This document shows positions 8,284 through 17,234 of a stretch of DNA of 64,000 nt, one piece after another. This stretch comes from Jannaschia pohangensis (GTDB lineage: Bacteria; Pseudomonadota; Alphaproteobacteria; Rhodobacterales; Rhodobacteraceae): positions 620,001 to 684,000 of the forward strand of contig NZ_FORA01000002.1 of NCBI RefSeq assembly GCF_900113875.1, in the 5' to 3' direction. Numbering within the stretch: the first letter of the stretch is position 1; each line of letters begins with the position of its first letter. Both the position numbers and the translations under genes were made by a program. Below the pieces are notes generated by a model. That model did not search any database, was not told the origin of the DNA, and saw nothing but the letters and a program-made list of their open reading frames with translations.

Positions 8284-10515
8284 ATGGCAGCGCCGAAGGA
8301 CAGTGACAGCCGCAGGCTTTTGCGGCGGCTTCAGGCCGTCATGGCAGAGGCGGCCGAAGGCCAGGAGCGTCTGGACAGGATCGTGAACCTGGTCGCGGAG
8401 TCCATGGCGACCGAGGTCTGCTCGATCTATCTGCACCGCGACGCCGAGACCTTGGAGCTTTGCGCGACCCAAGGCCTCAACCCGGCTTCGGTCCATGTGA
8501 CCCGGCTTCGGGTCGGCGAGGGTCTGGTCGGGCGCGTGGCCCGCAGGGGGGCGCCGCTCAACACCGCCGACGCCCCGTCGACGACCGGGTTCCGCTACAT
8601 GCCCGAGACCGGGGAAGAAGTGTATTCGTCGTTCCTCGGGGTGCCGGTCCAGCGTCTGGGCGAACGCCTTGGCGTTCTGGTGGTCCAGTCCAAGACCGCC
8701 CGCGAATTCTCCGAAGACGAGGTCTATGCCCTCGAAGTCGTCGCCATGGTGCTGGCCGAAATGACCGAGCTTGGTGCCTTCACCGGCGAGGGCGAGGCGC
8801 TCAAGCCGCGCCACAAGCAACAGGTGTTGATGCGCGGCGTGACCGGGCAGGAAGGTGCCGCTGAGGGTCTGGTCCATCTGCACGATCCGCGCGTCGTCAT
8901 CACGAACCCCGTGTCCGACGACCCCGAGGGCGAATTGGTCCGCCTGCGCGAAGCCGTCGATAAGTTGCGCCTTTCGGTGGACCGGATGCTGACTGCCGCC
9001 TCGGGCGACCGCGAACAGACCGAGGTGATCGAAGCCTTCCGCATGTTCGCCTATTCGCGCAGTTGGCTGCGGCGGATGGAAGACGATATCGACGCGGGCC
9101 TGACCGCCGAGGCCGCCGTCGAAAAGGAACAGACCGCCGCCCGCGCCCGGATGAGCAAGGCTGACCCCTATCTGCGCGACCGGCTGGCGGATCTGGATGA
9201 TCTGTCCAACCGCCTGCTCCGGATGCTGACCGGTCAGGGCCGCGACAGCGCGAACATGCCGGACGGGGCCGTCCTTGTGGCGCGCAACATCGGGCCGGGC
9301 GAGTTGCTGGAGTATGGACGCCGTCTCAAGGGCGTGGTCCTCGAAGAGGGGTCGGTCGGCAGTCACGCCGCGATCGTCGCACGTGCCTGGGCGATCCCGT
9401 TGGTCATTCAGGCCCAGGGCATTACGACCGAGGCGCTGTCGGGCGACACGATCCTGGTCGACGGTGATCAGGGCGTCGTCCACCTGCGCCCCGACGAGAT
9501 GGTGCGCAACGCCTTCCGCGAAAAGCTGGCCATGGCGGCCCAGGCGCAGCAACGCTATGCCTCGATCCGCGAGACACCCTGCGTCACCCTGGATGGCACG
9601 CGGGTCGAGCTGATGATGAACGCGGGCCTGATGGCGGATCTGCCGTCGCTGGTTTCCTCCGGGGCCGAGGGCGTCGGCCTGTTCCGCACCGAATTGCAAT
9701 TCCTGACCCGCAACAAGGTGCCGAAGCGCGGCGAATTGGCCAGTCTTTACGCGCGTGTCCTCGACGCGGCGGGTGACAAGCCGGTGGTGTTCCGGACGCT
9801 CGACATCGGGTCCGACAAGGTGCTGCCCTACATGAAAGCCACGGAAGAGCCGAACCCGGCGCTCGGCTGGCGCGCGATCCGCGTCGGCCTGGACAAGACC
9901 GGCGTGATGCGGATGCAGTTGCAGGCCCTGCTGCGCGCGACGAACGGTCGGCCCCTCCACGTCATGTTCCCCTTCATCGCCCAGATGGAGGAATTCCTGG
10001 AGGCCCGCGCACATGTAACAAAGGAGTTGCATCGCGAGCAAAGCCTGGGCCACAGCCTGCCCAGTTCGCTCCGGATCGGCGCCATGCTGGAAACGCCGTC
10101 GATGGCCTTCGCACCCCGGCGGTTCTTCGAAGAGGCGGATTTCATCTCGATCGGGGGTAACGACCTCAAGCAGTTCTTCTTTGCCGCCGACCGCGAGAAC
10201 GAACGTGTGCGCCGCCGCTATGACACGCTGAACGTCAGTTATCTGTCCCTGATCGAGAAGATCGTGGATCGCTGCGCCGAAACCGGGACCCAATTGTCGT
10301 TCTGCGGCGAAGACGCGGGCCGCCCCGTCGAAGCGCTTTGTTTCGCTGCCATGGGGCTGCGGTGCCTGTCCATGCGCCCGGCGTCCATCGGGCCGGTCAA
10401 GCACATCCTGCTGCGCGCCAACCTGCCCGAGGTGCGCGAGGTCATCGCCGTCGCGCGGGAGTCCGGCGAGCAATCGGTCCGCCCTGCCGTGATGGACTAC
10501 CTGCGGTCGCGCTGA
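8284..10515 (+). CDS. ptsP: PtsP, enzyme I of the nitrogen phosphotransferase system (GAF domain)
   Basis: A 743-residue phosphoenolpyruvate-protein phosphotransferase. An N-terminal GAF sensor domain (about residues 20-165; VCSIYLHRDAETLELCATQ, RVGEGLVGRVA) replaces the short N-terminus of sugar-PTS enzyme I. The phosphohistidine domain has GSVGSHAAIVARA with the active His at residue 361. The PEP-binding barrel follows, with GLFRTELQFL, FRTLDIGSDK, IGGNDLKQF and SFCGEDAGRP (catalytic Cys). It passes phosphate to NPr and EIIA-Ntr, linking PEP supply to nitrogen and potassium regulation. The ATG is preceded by GAGCGAC, a weak site. Confidence 0.95.
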   Translation: MAAPKDSDSRRLLRRLQAVMAEAAEGQERLDRIVNLVAESMATEVCSIYLHRDAETLELCATQGLNPASVHVTRLRVGEGLVGRVARRGAPLNTADAPSTTGFRYMPETGEEVYSSFLGVPVQRLGERLGVLVVQSKTAREFSEDEVYALEVVAMVLAEMTELGAFTGEGEALKPRHKQQVLMRGVTGQEGAAEGLVHLHDPRVVITNPVSDDPEGELVRLREAVDKLRLSVDRMLTAASGDREQTEVIEAFRMFAYSRSWLRRMEDDIDAGLTAEAAVEKEQTAARARMSKADPYLRDRLADLDDLSNRLLRMLTGQGRDSANMPDGAVLVARNIGPGELLEYGRRLKGVVLEEGSVGSHAAIVARAWAIPLVIQAQGITTEALSGDTILVDGDQGVVHLRPDEMVRNAFREKLAMAAQAQQRYASIRETPCVTLDGTRVELMMNAGLMADLPSLVSSGAEGVGLFRTELQFLTRNKVPKRGELASLYARVLDAAGDKPVVFRTLDIGSDKVLPYMKATEEPNPALGWRAIRVGLDKTGVMRMQLQALLRATNGRPLHVMFPFIAQMEEFLEARAHVTKELHREQSLGHSLPSSLRIGAMLETPSMAFAPRRFFEEADFISIGGNDLKQFFFAADRENERVRRRYDTLNVSYLSLIEKIVDRCAETGTQLSFCGEDAGRPVEALCFAAMGLRCLSMRPASIGPVKHILLRANLPEVREVIAVARESGEQSVRPAVMDYLRSR

Positions 10516-10516
10516 G

Positions 10517-11587
10517 CTATTTGCGGCTCTTCTTCTGTATGCCCTTGATGGTCTTGCCCAGGGCCTTGTCGCGGCTTTTGCGTTCGGCCAGCGTCGCGGA
10601 ATTGTGGGCATCCTCTGCGACCAGTTTCTGCCAGCGTTCCAGTCGCGCAGGATCAAGGTCGCCCGCTGCAATCCCGGCCTTGAGGGCGCAGCCCGGCTCG
10701 ACCGTATGGCTGCAATCCGAGAACCGGCATCCCCCGGCCAGATCGGCCAGATCCGAAAAGACATCGGCAATGCCGTCTGCGGCATCCGTCATCTGCAGTT
10801 CGCGCATTCCGGGCGTGTCGAGAACGGCAAAGCCGCCCGACACCAGATGCAATTCGCGGCGGGTCGTCGTGTGCCGCCCCTTGTCGTCCCCTGTCCGCAC
10901 GCCCTGAGTCTCGGCGGTCAGGGTGCCGGAGAGCGCGTTGACGAGCGTGGATTTCCCGACGCCGGACGACCCGAGGAAAGCGATCGTCCGCCCCGGCTTG
11001 CACCAGCCTGCCAATTGGGCGGCGACCTCCGCGGATTTTGCGTTGACCGCCAGAACCGGCACCATGTCCGAAATGGCGGCGGCCTCGGCCACGAATGTCG
11101 CCACATCCTCTGACAGGTCCGGCTTGGTCAGAAGAATCACGGGGTCGACCTCCGCTTCGAAGGCAAGGGCCAGATATCGCTCCAACCGCGCGACATTGAA
11201 ATCCTGATTGCAGGAGGTAACGACGAAGGCCGTATCGATGTTTGCCGCGATCAATTGCACCTGCCTGTCGTGGCCGGCGGCACGGCGTTTGATCAGGCTC
11301 TTGCGGTCCAGCACCTCGGCCACGGCGGCCCGGTCCTCCTCCAGCAAGACCCAGTCACCAACCGCCAGATCCGAGACCAGCGGCAGGACCATATCGATCC
11401 CGTCACCCAGAAGATGGACGGTCGTGCGGTTGACCCGCGTCACCCGTGCGGGCGGCGTCCGGGTCAGGGCATCCGCATCGATCTGTTGCGCAAAGAAAGA
11501 CTGCCAGCCCAACCGCGTCAGCATCGGAAGGGCGGGCGCGTCCATCGCAGTAGAAGGCGGAAGGAACGTGGAATAGTCCCGCACCAT
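10517..11587 (-). CDS. rsgA: Ribosome small subunit-dependent GTPase A
   Basis: A 356-residue circularly permuted GTPase that helps mature the 30S subunit. An N-terminal OB-like domain precedes the permuted motifs: LLTKPDL (G4) comes before GSSGVGKSTLVN (G1) and DTPGMREL (G3). The C-terminal zinc knuckle is CRFSDCSHTVEPGC. The start is set at the ATG at 11587 (MVRDYSTF); a longer open frame upstream encodes no family sequence. The gene converges on ptsP, leaving one base between the stops. Confidence 0.93.
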   Translation of the reverse strand: MVRDYSTFLPPSTAMDAPALPMLTRLGWQSFFAQQIDADALTRTPPARVTRVNRTTVHLLGDGIDMVLPLVSDLAVGDWVLLEEDRAAVAEVLDRKSLIKRRAAGHDRQVQLIAANIDTAFVVTSCNQDFNVARLERYLALAFEAEVDPVILLTKPDLSEDVATFVAEAAAISDMVPVLAVNAKSAEVAAQLAGWCKPGRTIAFLGSSGVGKSTLVNALSGTLTAETQGVRTGDDKGRHTTTRRELHLVSGGFAVLDTPGMRELQMTDAADGIADVFSDLADLAGGCRFSDCSHTVEPGCALKAGIAAGDLDPARLERWQKLVAEDAHNSATLAERKSRDKALGKTIKGIQKKSRK

Positions 11588-11689
11588 GGCAAAAGGCCCC
11601 GTATCGCCGCCGGATCGACGGCCCCTATCTGTTCGCAGATCGGCACGCCCATGGGAATGCCCTTTGCGATGGAGCGGCACACCGGCGGG

Positions 11690-12457
11690 TCAGACCTCTC
11701 CGACGCGCTCCAGCCGCAGCCTGGCGACATCTTCGTGGGCATCGGCATCGCGCTGTTCGCGCAGGCAGACCCGGACGAAGGACAGATGCGCCTCGACCGC
11801 TGCCTTGGCCCCGTCGGGATCGCGCGACTGGATGGCGGTATTGATGGCGCGGTGCTGCTCCAGCAGGGTGTCGCGCGTGGTGCGCTGCTTGAACATGATG
11901 GAGCGGTTGTAGAACACGCCCTCGCGCAGCAGGTCCATCATCGACCGCATCATGTGCAGCATGACGACATTGTGCGAGGCTTCGACGATGGCCATGTGGA
12001 ACTCCGCGTCGAAACCGGCCTCTTCGGTGGGGTCGCGCTTGTCATGGGCCGCTTCCATCTTGCGGAAGATGGTGTCGATGATGGCGAGATCCGTGTCGGA
12101 CCCCTTGGTGGCCGCACGCGACGCCGCAATGCTCTCCATGTCCTGGCGAAAGGCGATATAGTCCAGAAGAGCGTCTTCATGGGTGGCGAAGAGGCGGGTC
12201 AAAGCGGGCGAAAAGGCGTTGCCCAGAACATTCGCCACAAAGATGCCCGCACCGGCCCGGGTCGACAGAAGGCCCCTGTCGGTTAGCTCGGCAACCGCTT
12301 CGCGCAACGACGGGCGGGAGACGCCCAGACGTTCGGACAACTCCCGCTCGGCCGGAAGCCGGTCACCGGGGCGCAGCACGCCGCGCAGGATCAGATGCTC
12401 GATCTGACGGATCACCGCTTGGGCAAGCTTTGCGGATTCGACTTTCTGGAATGGCAT
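11690..12457 (-). CDS. FadR-subfamily GntR transcriptional regulator (FCD domain)
   Basis: A 255-residue repressor-type protein. The winged helix at the N-terminus has LRPGDRLPAERELSERLGVS and RPSLREAVAELTDRGLL, classic GntR. A FCD ligand-binding helical domain follows, with the metal/ligand residues in FDAEFHMAIVEASHN, EQHRAI and AVEAHLSFV. Relatives include PdhR, LldR and GlcC; the effector is unknown, though acidic metabolites such as pyruvate, lactate or glycolate are typical. A perfect palindrome 18 bases before the ATG suggests autoregulation. No metabolic target gene is adjacent. Confidence 0.88.
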   Translation of the reverse strand: MPFQKVESAKLAQAVIRQIEHLILRGVLRPGDRLPAERELSERLGVSRPSLREAVAELTDRGLLSTRAGAGIFVANVLGNAFSPALTRLFATHEDALLDYIAFRQDMESIAASRAATKGSDTDLAIIDTIFRKMEAAHDKRDPTEEAGFDAEFHMAIVEASHNVVMLHMMRSMMDLLREGVFYNRSIMFKQRTTRDTLLEQHRAINTAIQSRDPDGAKAAVEAHLSFVRVCLREQRDADAHEDVARLRLERVGEV

Positions 12458-12474
12458 GGGATCCCCGGCGCAAT

Positions 12475-12493
12475 TGGTCAAAACATATGACCA
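12475..12493. promoter_or_regulatory. Palindromic operator for the FadR-type regulator
   Basis: TGGTCA and TGACCA form a perfect 6-base inverted repeat separated by seven bases. TGGT...ACCA half-sites are typical of PdhR/LldR-type FCD regulators. The site begins 18 bases upstream of the regulator's start codon, so it probably overlaps the promoter or 5' leader. Confidence 0.6.
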
Positions 12494-12519
12494 CATCGTC
12501 CGGAAAGGAACCGGAAATC

Positions 12520-12545
12520 GGCCCCCGCCCCGAAAGGCGAGGGCC
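12520..12545 (-). terminator. Probable terminator after the OmpA-like lipoprotein gene
   Basis: On the minus strand GGCCCTCGCC pairs with GGCGGGGGCC (one G-T pair) around a TTTCGG loop. It is nine bases after the stop codon. The following tract (GATTTCC) is only weakly T-rich. Confidence 0.55.
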
Positions 12546-12554
12546 GTGAACCGC

Positions 12555-13205
12555 CTAGCGGTTCGGCGTGATGATGATCTCGACGCGGCGGTTCTGCTGA
12601 CGGCCTTCGGCGGTCTGGTTGGTCGCGATCGGCTGGCTTTCGCCCCGGCCGATGGGAACCACGCGGCTGCCCGAGACACCGGCCTCCAGCAGGACGCCGG
12701 CCACGGCACGGGCGCGCCGCTCGCTCAGATCCTGGTTGTAGGCGGCGGAGCCATCGCTGTCGGTATGGCCAAGCACCTGAACGGTGGTGTTGGGATACTG
12801 TTGCAGGTTCCGCGCCAGCGCCCGAATGTCGCCCTGAAGGTCGGGGCGCAGGTTGGCGCTGTCGGTGGCGAACAGGATGTCCTGGGGCATCGTCACAATG
12901 AGCTGGTCACCGGTATTGCGGATGGTGATCCGGTCATCGCCCAACTCCCGGCGCAGATCCGCAGCCTGACGGTCCAGCGACTGACCGATGCCGGCCCCCA
13001 CCAGTCCACCGACGACGGCGCCCGCCGCGATCTCATCGGCACGGCTTCCGTCACCCAGTATCGCGCCTGCGGCGGCACCTACACCGGCACCGATCAAGGC
13101 GCCGTTGCGCGTGCGGTTCGGCTCACCGGGAGGGGAGGTGACGCAACCCGCAAGAAGAACGGCAGCGCCGAGGCTCAGGATGATGGGTTTGTTGAAAAGG
13201 GTCAT
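12555..13205 (-). CDS. OmpA-family outer-membrane lipoprotein
   Basis: A 216-residue protein. The signal peptide ends in the lipobox LLAGC, so the mature protein starts at a lipidated Cys. A glycine-rich YMGG/Gly-zipper-type membrane segment follows (GALIGAGVGAAAGAILGDG, GAVVGGLVGAGIG). The C-terminal OmpA/MotB peptidoglycan-binding domain is intact (VQVLGHTDSDGSAAYNQDLS, ERRARAV, QQNRRVEI). It tethers the outer membrane to peptidoglycan. The ATG at 13205 has GGAAAG six bases upstream and is preferred over an earlier in-frame start. Confidence 0.9.
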   Translation of the reverse strand: MTLFNKPIILSLGAAVLLAGCVTSPPGEPNRTRNGALIGAGVGAAAGAILGDGSRADEIAAGAVVGGLVGAGIGQSLDRQAADLRRELGDDRITIRNTGDQLIVTMPQDILFATDSANLRPDLQGDIRALARNLQQYPNTTVQVLGHTDSDGSAAYNQDLSERRARAVAGVLLEAGVSGSRVVPIGRGESQPIATNQTAEGRQQNRRVEIIITPNR

Positions 13206-13376
13206 GTCGATCTTTCCGAATTCTGCAGTTGTATATGGGCGACAACGCATGTGCGGCCCGCGCGTTCCACTTCTTGTCGCACCGGGGCGTCCGATGCGCG
13301 AAGCTCCGCTGCAGATGGTGCGAAGGACCGCCGATAGGCAATAACAATTCCGCGTGACGTGCCTGGACGGCGGATT

Positions 13377-14240
13377 TTACGCCTCTGCGCGACTGCTTTC
13401 CCAGGCCAGCATGGCCCGTTTGACCGGCAAACCCCAGTGATATCCCCCGAGACCGCCCGATTTGCGCAGGGCCCGATGGCAGGGGATCAGCCAGCTGACG
13501 GGATTGCGGCCCACGGCGGTGCCGACGGCGCGCACGGCCCTGGGGCTACCGACGGCGCCCGCGATCTGGGAGTAGGTCGTGACATGGCCCGATGGAATCC
13601 GCATCAGCGCCTCCCAGACCTTGATCTGGAAGGGCGCGCCGATCAGGTGCAGACGCGCCTCGCCACGCAGGTTCCCCAGGGCCACGGCATGGTCGGCAAT
13701 CGCCCCGGCATCGGCCACGAAGTTTGCGGCGGGCCACCGGGCCGTCATGTCGGCCAGGGCGGCATCCCGCCCCGTCTCGGCCGCGAAGGCCAGCCCGCAG
13801 ATTCCGCGATCCGTGGTCATCACCAGCATCTCGCCGAAGGGTCCGTCCAGCCAGCCGTGCCGGATGGTCAGCCCCGCCCCGCCCCGGGCATAGTCACCCG
13901 GCGACATCGCCTCCCACCGCAGGAACAGGTCATGCAGACGCCCGGTCCCCGACAGCCCGGTGCTCAGCGCCGTCTCGAGCAGGGTGAAGCGTTCCGACAA
14001 CAGCACCTTGGCATGTCCAAGCGTCAGGTATTGCTGAAACCGCTTGGGGCTGACCCCGGCCCAAGCGCTGAAGACCCGCTGAAAATGGGCGGGCGACAGG
14101 TTCATTTGAGCGGCCAGTTCTTCGAGCGATGGCGGCGCATCGGCCCGCGCATCGATCACGTCGATCGCCCGCCGCATGAGGGCGTAGTGATACGCCTGAT
14201 CGGCGGCATCGGGGGCGGGGCTCAGGTCGGTGGCGGGCAT
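13377..14240 (-). CDS. Ada-like protein: AraC-type DNA-binding domain fused to O6-alkylguanine-DNA alkyltransferase
   Basis: A 287-residue protein. Residues about 20-115 form an AraC-type helix-turn-helix (LEELAAQMNLSPAHFQRVF, SPKRFQQYL). The C-terminal half is a methyltransferase with the active-site PCHR at about residues 253-256 and the helix-turn-helix FQIKVWEALMRIPSG. It removes alkyl groups from O6-alkylguanine by self-methylation. The zinc-binding N-terminal domain of E. coli Ada, which senses phosphotriester damage, is absent, so regulation must differ. Confidence 0.9.
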   Translation of the reverse strand: MPATDLSPAPDAADQAYHYALMRRAIDVIDARADAPPSLEELAAQMNLSPAHFQRVFSAWAGVSPKRFQQYLTLGHAKVLLSERFTLLETALSTGLSGTGRLHDLFLRWEAMSPGDYARGGAGLTIRHGWLDGPFGEMLVMTTDRGICGLAFAAETGRDAALADMTARWPAANFVADAGAIADHAVALGNLRGEARLHLIGAPFQIKVWEALMRIPSGHVTTYSQIAGAVGSPRAVRAVGTAVGRNPVSWLIPCHRALRKSGGLGGYHWGLPVKRAMLAWESSRAEA

Positions 14241-14264
14241 GGGTCTTCCCTCGTCTGGGTGCCC

Positions 14265-15332
14265 CTATCCTATGACCCGACCGATGCCGCGACGACCCGC
14301 TTCTTGCGGGAAAAGCCGATGACCGGTTTCGGAGCGGATCAAGGCCTGTGCCTCTGCGGCGCGCAGACAGCGCCGCGCGGCCCTGCGGTGGCCGGCAGAA
14401 AGGTCGCAGCACAGATCGCCGGGCACCGACAGACCGGCCAGAGCCGCCGAATTGTCCCCCAGGAAAAGGCTTTCGGTCCAGATGCCATTCGCCCGGACCA
14501 CGCAATGCCGATCAAGAAGCAGATGATGGAAACGGCCGGTTCGGGGCAGATGCAGCAACGTGACACCCGGCAAGCCAAGCAGATGACGGGCGGCGGCAAA
14601 GACCTCGGATACGCCGAACATCATTTCGCCCAGACCACTGCGCAGCAGAAGGCGATGATGCGGAGACACGACAAGCGCAGCCCCTTGGGGCTGACCCGGA
14701 AGGGCCCCGGCAGCGATGCGAAATGCAGGGGCGTTTGGCGCCCCCACCCCGCCGACCCACCGAACGGGCAACGGCCCGCCGTCCAGGGTCACCACCTGAT
14801 CCCCGGGGCGTAGCCACTCCACCGGAACTGCGCCCCCCGCCGTCTCGATCCGGGTGCCCGGGGCGAAGCAGGCAACGCTTTGCGCTTCGTATTCGGCATA
14901 GGTCATCCGCGTATCGGCGCCATCCCTGCTCAGCAGGGAATTGTCGATATCGTCGCCGCCGATGAAGGTATAGGTCACCCCCGGCTGGAGCGGTTGCGAC
15001 GGCGAATAGCCGATGTGCTGTCCCCTGATCTCGATTCGGTCGATATAGATGGTCGTCCCGTCCGGGGCGCGCAGGATGGCATATTCCTCGCCATAGATCT
15101 TGCCGGACGCCACGAGCGTGCCATCGGGGCGCGTTGCGGTGCCCGTCTGATTGGCATCCTCCCCCACTTCGTTGTTCTTCTCGTCCCCGTCAAGAAAGGC
15201 GTCGTCGTCGGTGATCTCCAGCAACACCCGGTCGTCGCGGAAATTGTAGTTCGGATCGAAGGTGAATGTTCCGTTCGATGCGTTATACGGCAGGGCCGCC
15301 GCATCATAGATGTAGAACTGGCTGGTCGGCAT
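14265..15332 (-). CDS. Hint (hedgehog/intein-type) domain protein
   Basis: A 355-residue protein. The first 150 residues are acidic, with a DDDAFLDGDEKNN stretch that could bind calcium. A Hint domain starts at Cys155 (CFAPGTRIET, EWLRPGDQVVTLDGG) and includes VSPHHRLLLRSGLGEMMFG and HLPRTGRFHHLLLDRH. This Hint_2 family is common in Rhodobacterales and is thought to cleave or modify secreted proteins autocatalytically; no C-extein follows here, so splicing is unlikely. GAGGGA precedes the ATG at 15332 by eight bases, favouring it over an ATG three codons earlier. There is no signal peptide, so it may be exported by a type I system not seen here. Confidence 0.82.
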   Translation of the reverse strand: MPTSQFYIYDAAALPYNASNGTFTFDPNYNFRDDRVLLEITDDDAFLDGDEKNNEVGEDANQTGTATRPDGTLVASGKIYGEEYAILRAPDGTTIYIDRIEIRGQHIGYSPSQPLQPGVTYTFIGGDDIDNSLLSRDGADTRMTYAEYEAQSVACFAPGTRIETAGGAVPVEWLRPGDQVVTLDGGPLPVRWVGGVGAPNAPAFRIAAGALPGQPQGAALVVSPHHRLLLRSGLGEMMFGVSEVFAAARHLLGLPGVTLLHLPRTGRFHHLLLDRHCVVRANGIWTESLFLGDNSAALAGLSVPGDLCCDLSAGHRRAARRCLRAAEAQALIRSETGHRLFPQEAGRRGIGRVIG

Positions 15333-15431
15333 TGGGCACATCCCTCGGATTCGGACCTGCCTGCCAGAACTTCCTTATGATCGGGTGAACATTGGCTGGA
15401 CGGCGGGGCGCAGCGCGTCCAGAACCCCCCC

Positions 15432-16079
15432 ATGGCCAAACAGCTCCCCTACCCCGTCATGCGCGAGATCTTCGCCCGCTTTCAGGCCGCCGAGGCCGAA
15501 CCCAAGGGCGAGCTGGAGCATGTGAACGCCTTCACGCTGGTCGTAGCCGTCGCGCTGTCGGCGCAGGCGACGGATGCCGGGGTCAACAAGGCGACCCGCG
15601 GCCTGTTCGCGGTGGCGGACACGCCGGAAAAAATGCTGGCCCTCGGGCTTGAGGGTGTGACCGAACACATCAAGACCATCGGGCTGTTCCGACAGAAGGC
15701 CAAGAACGTCATCAAGCTGAGCCAGATGATCGTGGACGACTATGGCGGCGAGGTCCCCTCTTCGCGCGCCGCGCTGCAACGGTTGCCGGGTGTGGGGCGC
15801 AAGACCGCCAATGTGGTGCTCAACATGTGGTTCGGTCATCCGGCGCAGGCGGTGGACACGCATATCTTCCGCATCGGGAACCGCACCGGCATCGCGCCGG
15901 GCAAGGATGTCGACGCCGTTGAGCGGGCCATCGAAGACAATGTCCCCGCCGAATTTCAGCACCACGCTCACCACTGGCTGATCCTGCATGGACGCTATAT
16001 CTGCGTGGCCCGCAAACCCAAATGCGGTGCCTGCCTGATCCGCGACCTCTGTCCCTTCGAGGACAAGACCGTGGCGTGA
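15432..16079 (+). CDS. nth: Endonuclease III
   Basis: A 215-residue base-excision repair DNA glycosylase/AP lyase acting on oxidised pyrimidines. The helix-hairpin-helix LPGVGRKTANVVLN carries the catalytic Lys, and the catalytic Asp is in VDTHIFR. The C-terminal iron-sulfur loop has the exact C-x6-C-x2-C-x5-C spacing (CVARKPKCGACLIRDLC). Length and N-terminus are normal. It precedes the PfkB kinase gene by 85 bases. Confidence 0.96.
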   Translation: MAKQLPYPVMREIFARFQAAEAEPKGELEHVNAFTLVVAVALSAQATDAGVNKATRGLFAVADTPEKMLALGLEGVTEHIKTIGLFRQKAKNVIKLSQMIVDDYGGEVPSSRAALQRLPGVGRKTANVVLNMWFGHPAQAVDTHIFRIGNRTGIAPGKDVDAVERAIEDNVPAEFQHHAHHWLILHGRYICVARKPKCGACLIRDLCPFEDKTVA

Positions 16080-16164
16080 TCACGGCCCCGCATCGCAACG
16101 GCCCCCGTCGCCGGACAAGACCCTGAACCGCCCGACCGGCGACCGAAACACGAAGGACCCTCCC

Positions 16165-17151
16165 ATGACCAAATCCTATGACGTGATCGGCATCGGCAAT
16201 GCCGTTGTGGATGTCATCTCCCATGCGGACGACAGCTTTCTCGACCAGATGGGCATCGAGAAGGGCATCATGCAGTTGATCGAGCGGGAGCGGGGCGAGC
16301 TGCTCTATGCCGCCATGAAGGACCGCGTGCAGGCCCCGGGCGGATCGGTCGCCAATTCGCTGGCGGGGATCGGGGCGCTCGGCCTTTCCACGGCCTTCAT
16401 CGGCAAGGTCAAGAACGATGCCCTGGGCCGGTTCTATGCCGATGCGCTGCGCGATTCGGGGACGGATTTTCCGAACGACCCGATGGCGGTGGAATTGCCG
16501 ACCACGCGTTCGATGATCTTCGTCACCCCCGATGGCGAGCGGTCGATGAACACCTATCTGGGCGCCGGGGCCGATATCTCGTCACGCGATGTGCCCGACA
16601 TCTTCGGCGGCGGGGGGCTGTTGTTCCTCGAAGGGTATCTTTTCGACAAGGATGACGGGAAGACCGCCTTTGTCGAAGCCGCCGCCAAGATGAAAGCGAC
16701 GGGCGGGCGCAGTGCCATCACCATCTCCGACCCGTTCTGCGCCGAACGTCACCGGGCCGATTTCCAGCGCCTCATCGCCAAGGACATGGATATCGCCATC
16801 GGCAATGCCGTGGAATGGATGACCCTCTACGAGACCGACGATCTGGAGGCGGCACTCGACCGTGCGGCGGCGGTTTGCGACGTGGTGGCCTGCACGCGGT
16901 CCGGCCAGGATGTCTGGGTCCGGGCGGGCGGCCGCAAGGTCAGCGCGCCGGTCGTCCCCGCCACCGTCGTCGACGCGACCGGGGCCGGGGACCAGTTCGC
17001 CGCCGGGTTCCTCTATGGGCTCGCCTCGGGGCGCGACCTGGAAGTGGCGGCGCGCATGGGCGTCGCCTGCGCCCGCGAAGTCATCGGCCACATCGGGCCG
17101 CGTCCGCAGATCGACATGGCGGATGTCTTCCTTGCCGAAGGGCTGATCTGA
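16165..17151 (+). CDS. PfkB-family carbohydrate/nucleoside kinase (adenosine kinase-like)
   Basis: A 328-residue ribokinase-fold kinase. It begins YDVIGIGNAVVDV, has the substrate-binding PGGSVANSLAGIGALG (first PfkB signature) and, near the C-terminus, DATGAGDQFAAGFLYG with the catalytic Asp and anion hole. Alphaproteobacterial members of this subgroup are usually annotated as adenosine kinase; sugar substrates remain possible. AAGGACC lies upstream of the ATG. DenD follows in the same direction. Confidence 0.88.
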   Translation: MTKSYDVIGIGNAVVDVISHADDSFLDQMGIEKGIMQLIERERGELLYAAMKDRVQAPGGSVANSLAGIGALGLSTAFIGKVKNDALGRFYADALRDSGTDFPNDPMAVELPTTRSMIFVTPDGERSMNTYLGAGADISSRDVPDIFGGGGLLFLEGYLFDKDDGKTAFVEAAAKMKATGGRSAITISDPFCAERHRADFQRLIAKDMDIAIGNAVEWMTLYETDDLEAALDRAAAVCDVVACTRSGQDVWVRAGGRKVSAPVVPATVVDATGAGDQFAAGFLYGLASGRDLEVAARMGVACAREVIGHIGPRPQIDMADVFLAEGLI

Positions 17152-17234
17152 GCGGGATGATGTCGGGCCTGCGCGAAGGGCTGGCCTGACGGGTGCCCTT
17201 GGCCTAGCCTTGGCCCGGAATCGGGGGGCATCGA

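Noticed and set aside
7990-10785. A 931-codon minus-strand frame opposite ptsP
   Set aside because: Same antisense codon-bias effect; ptsP on the plus strand has complete family motifs.
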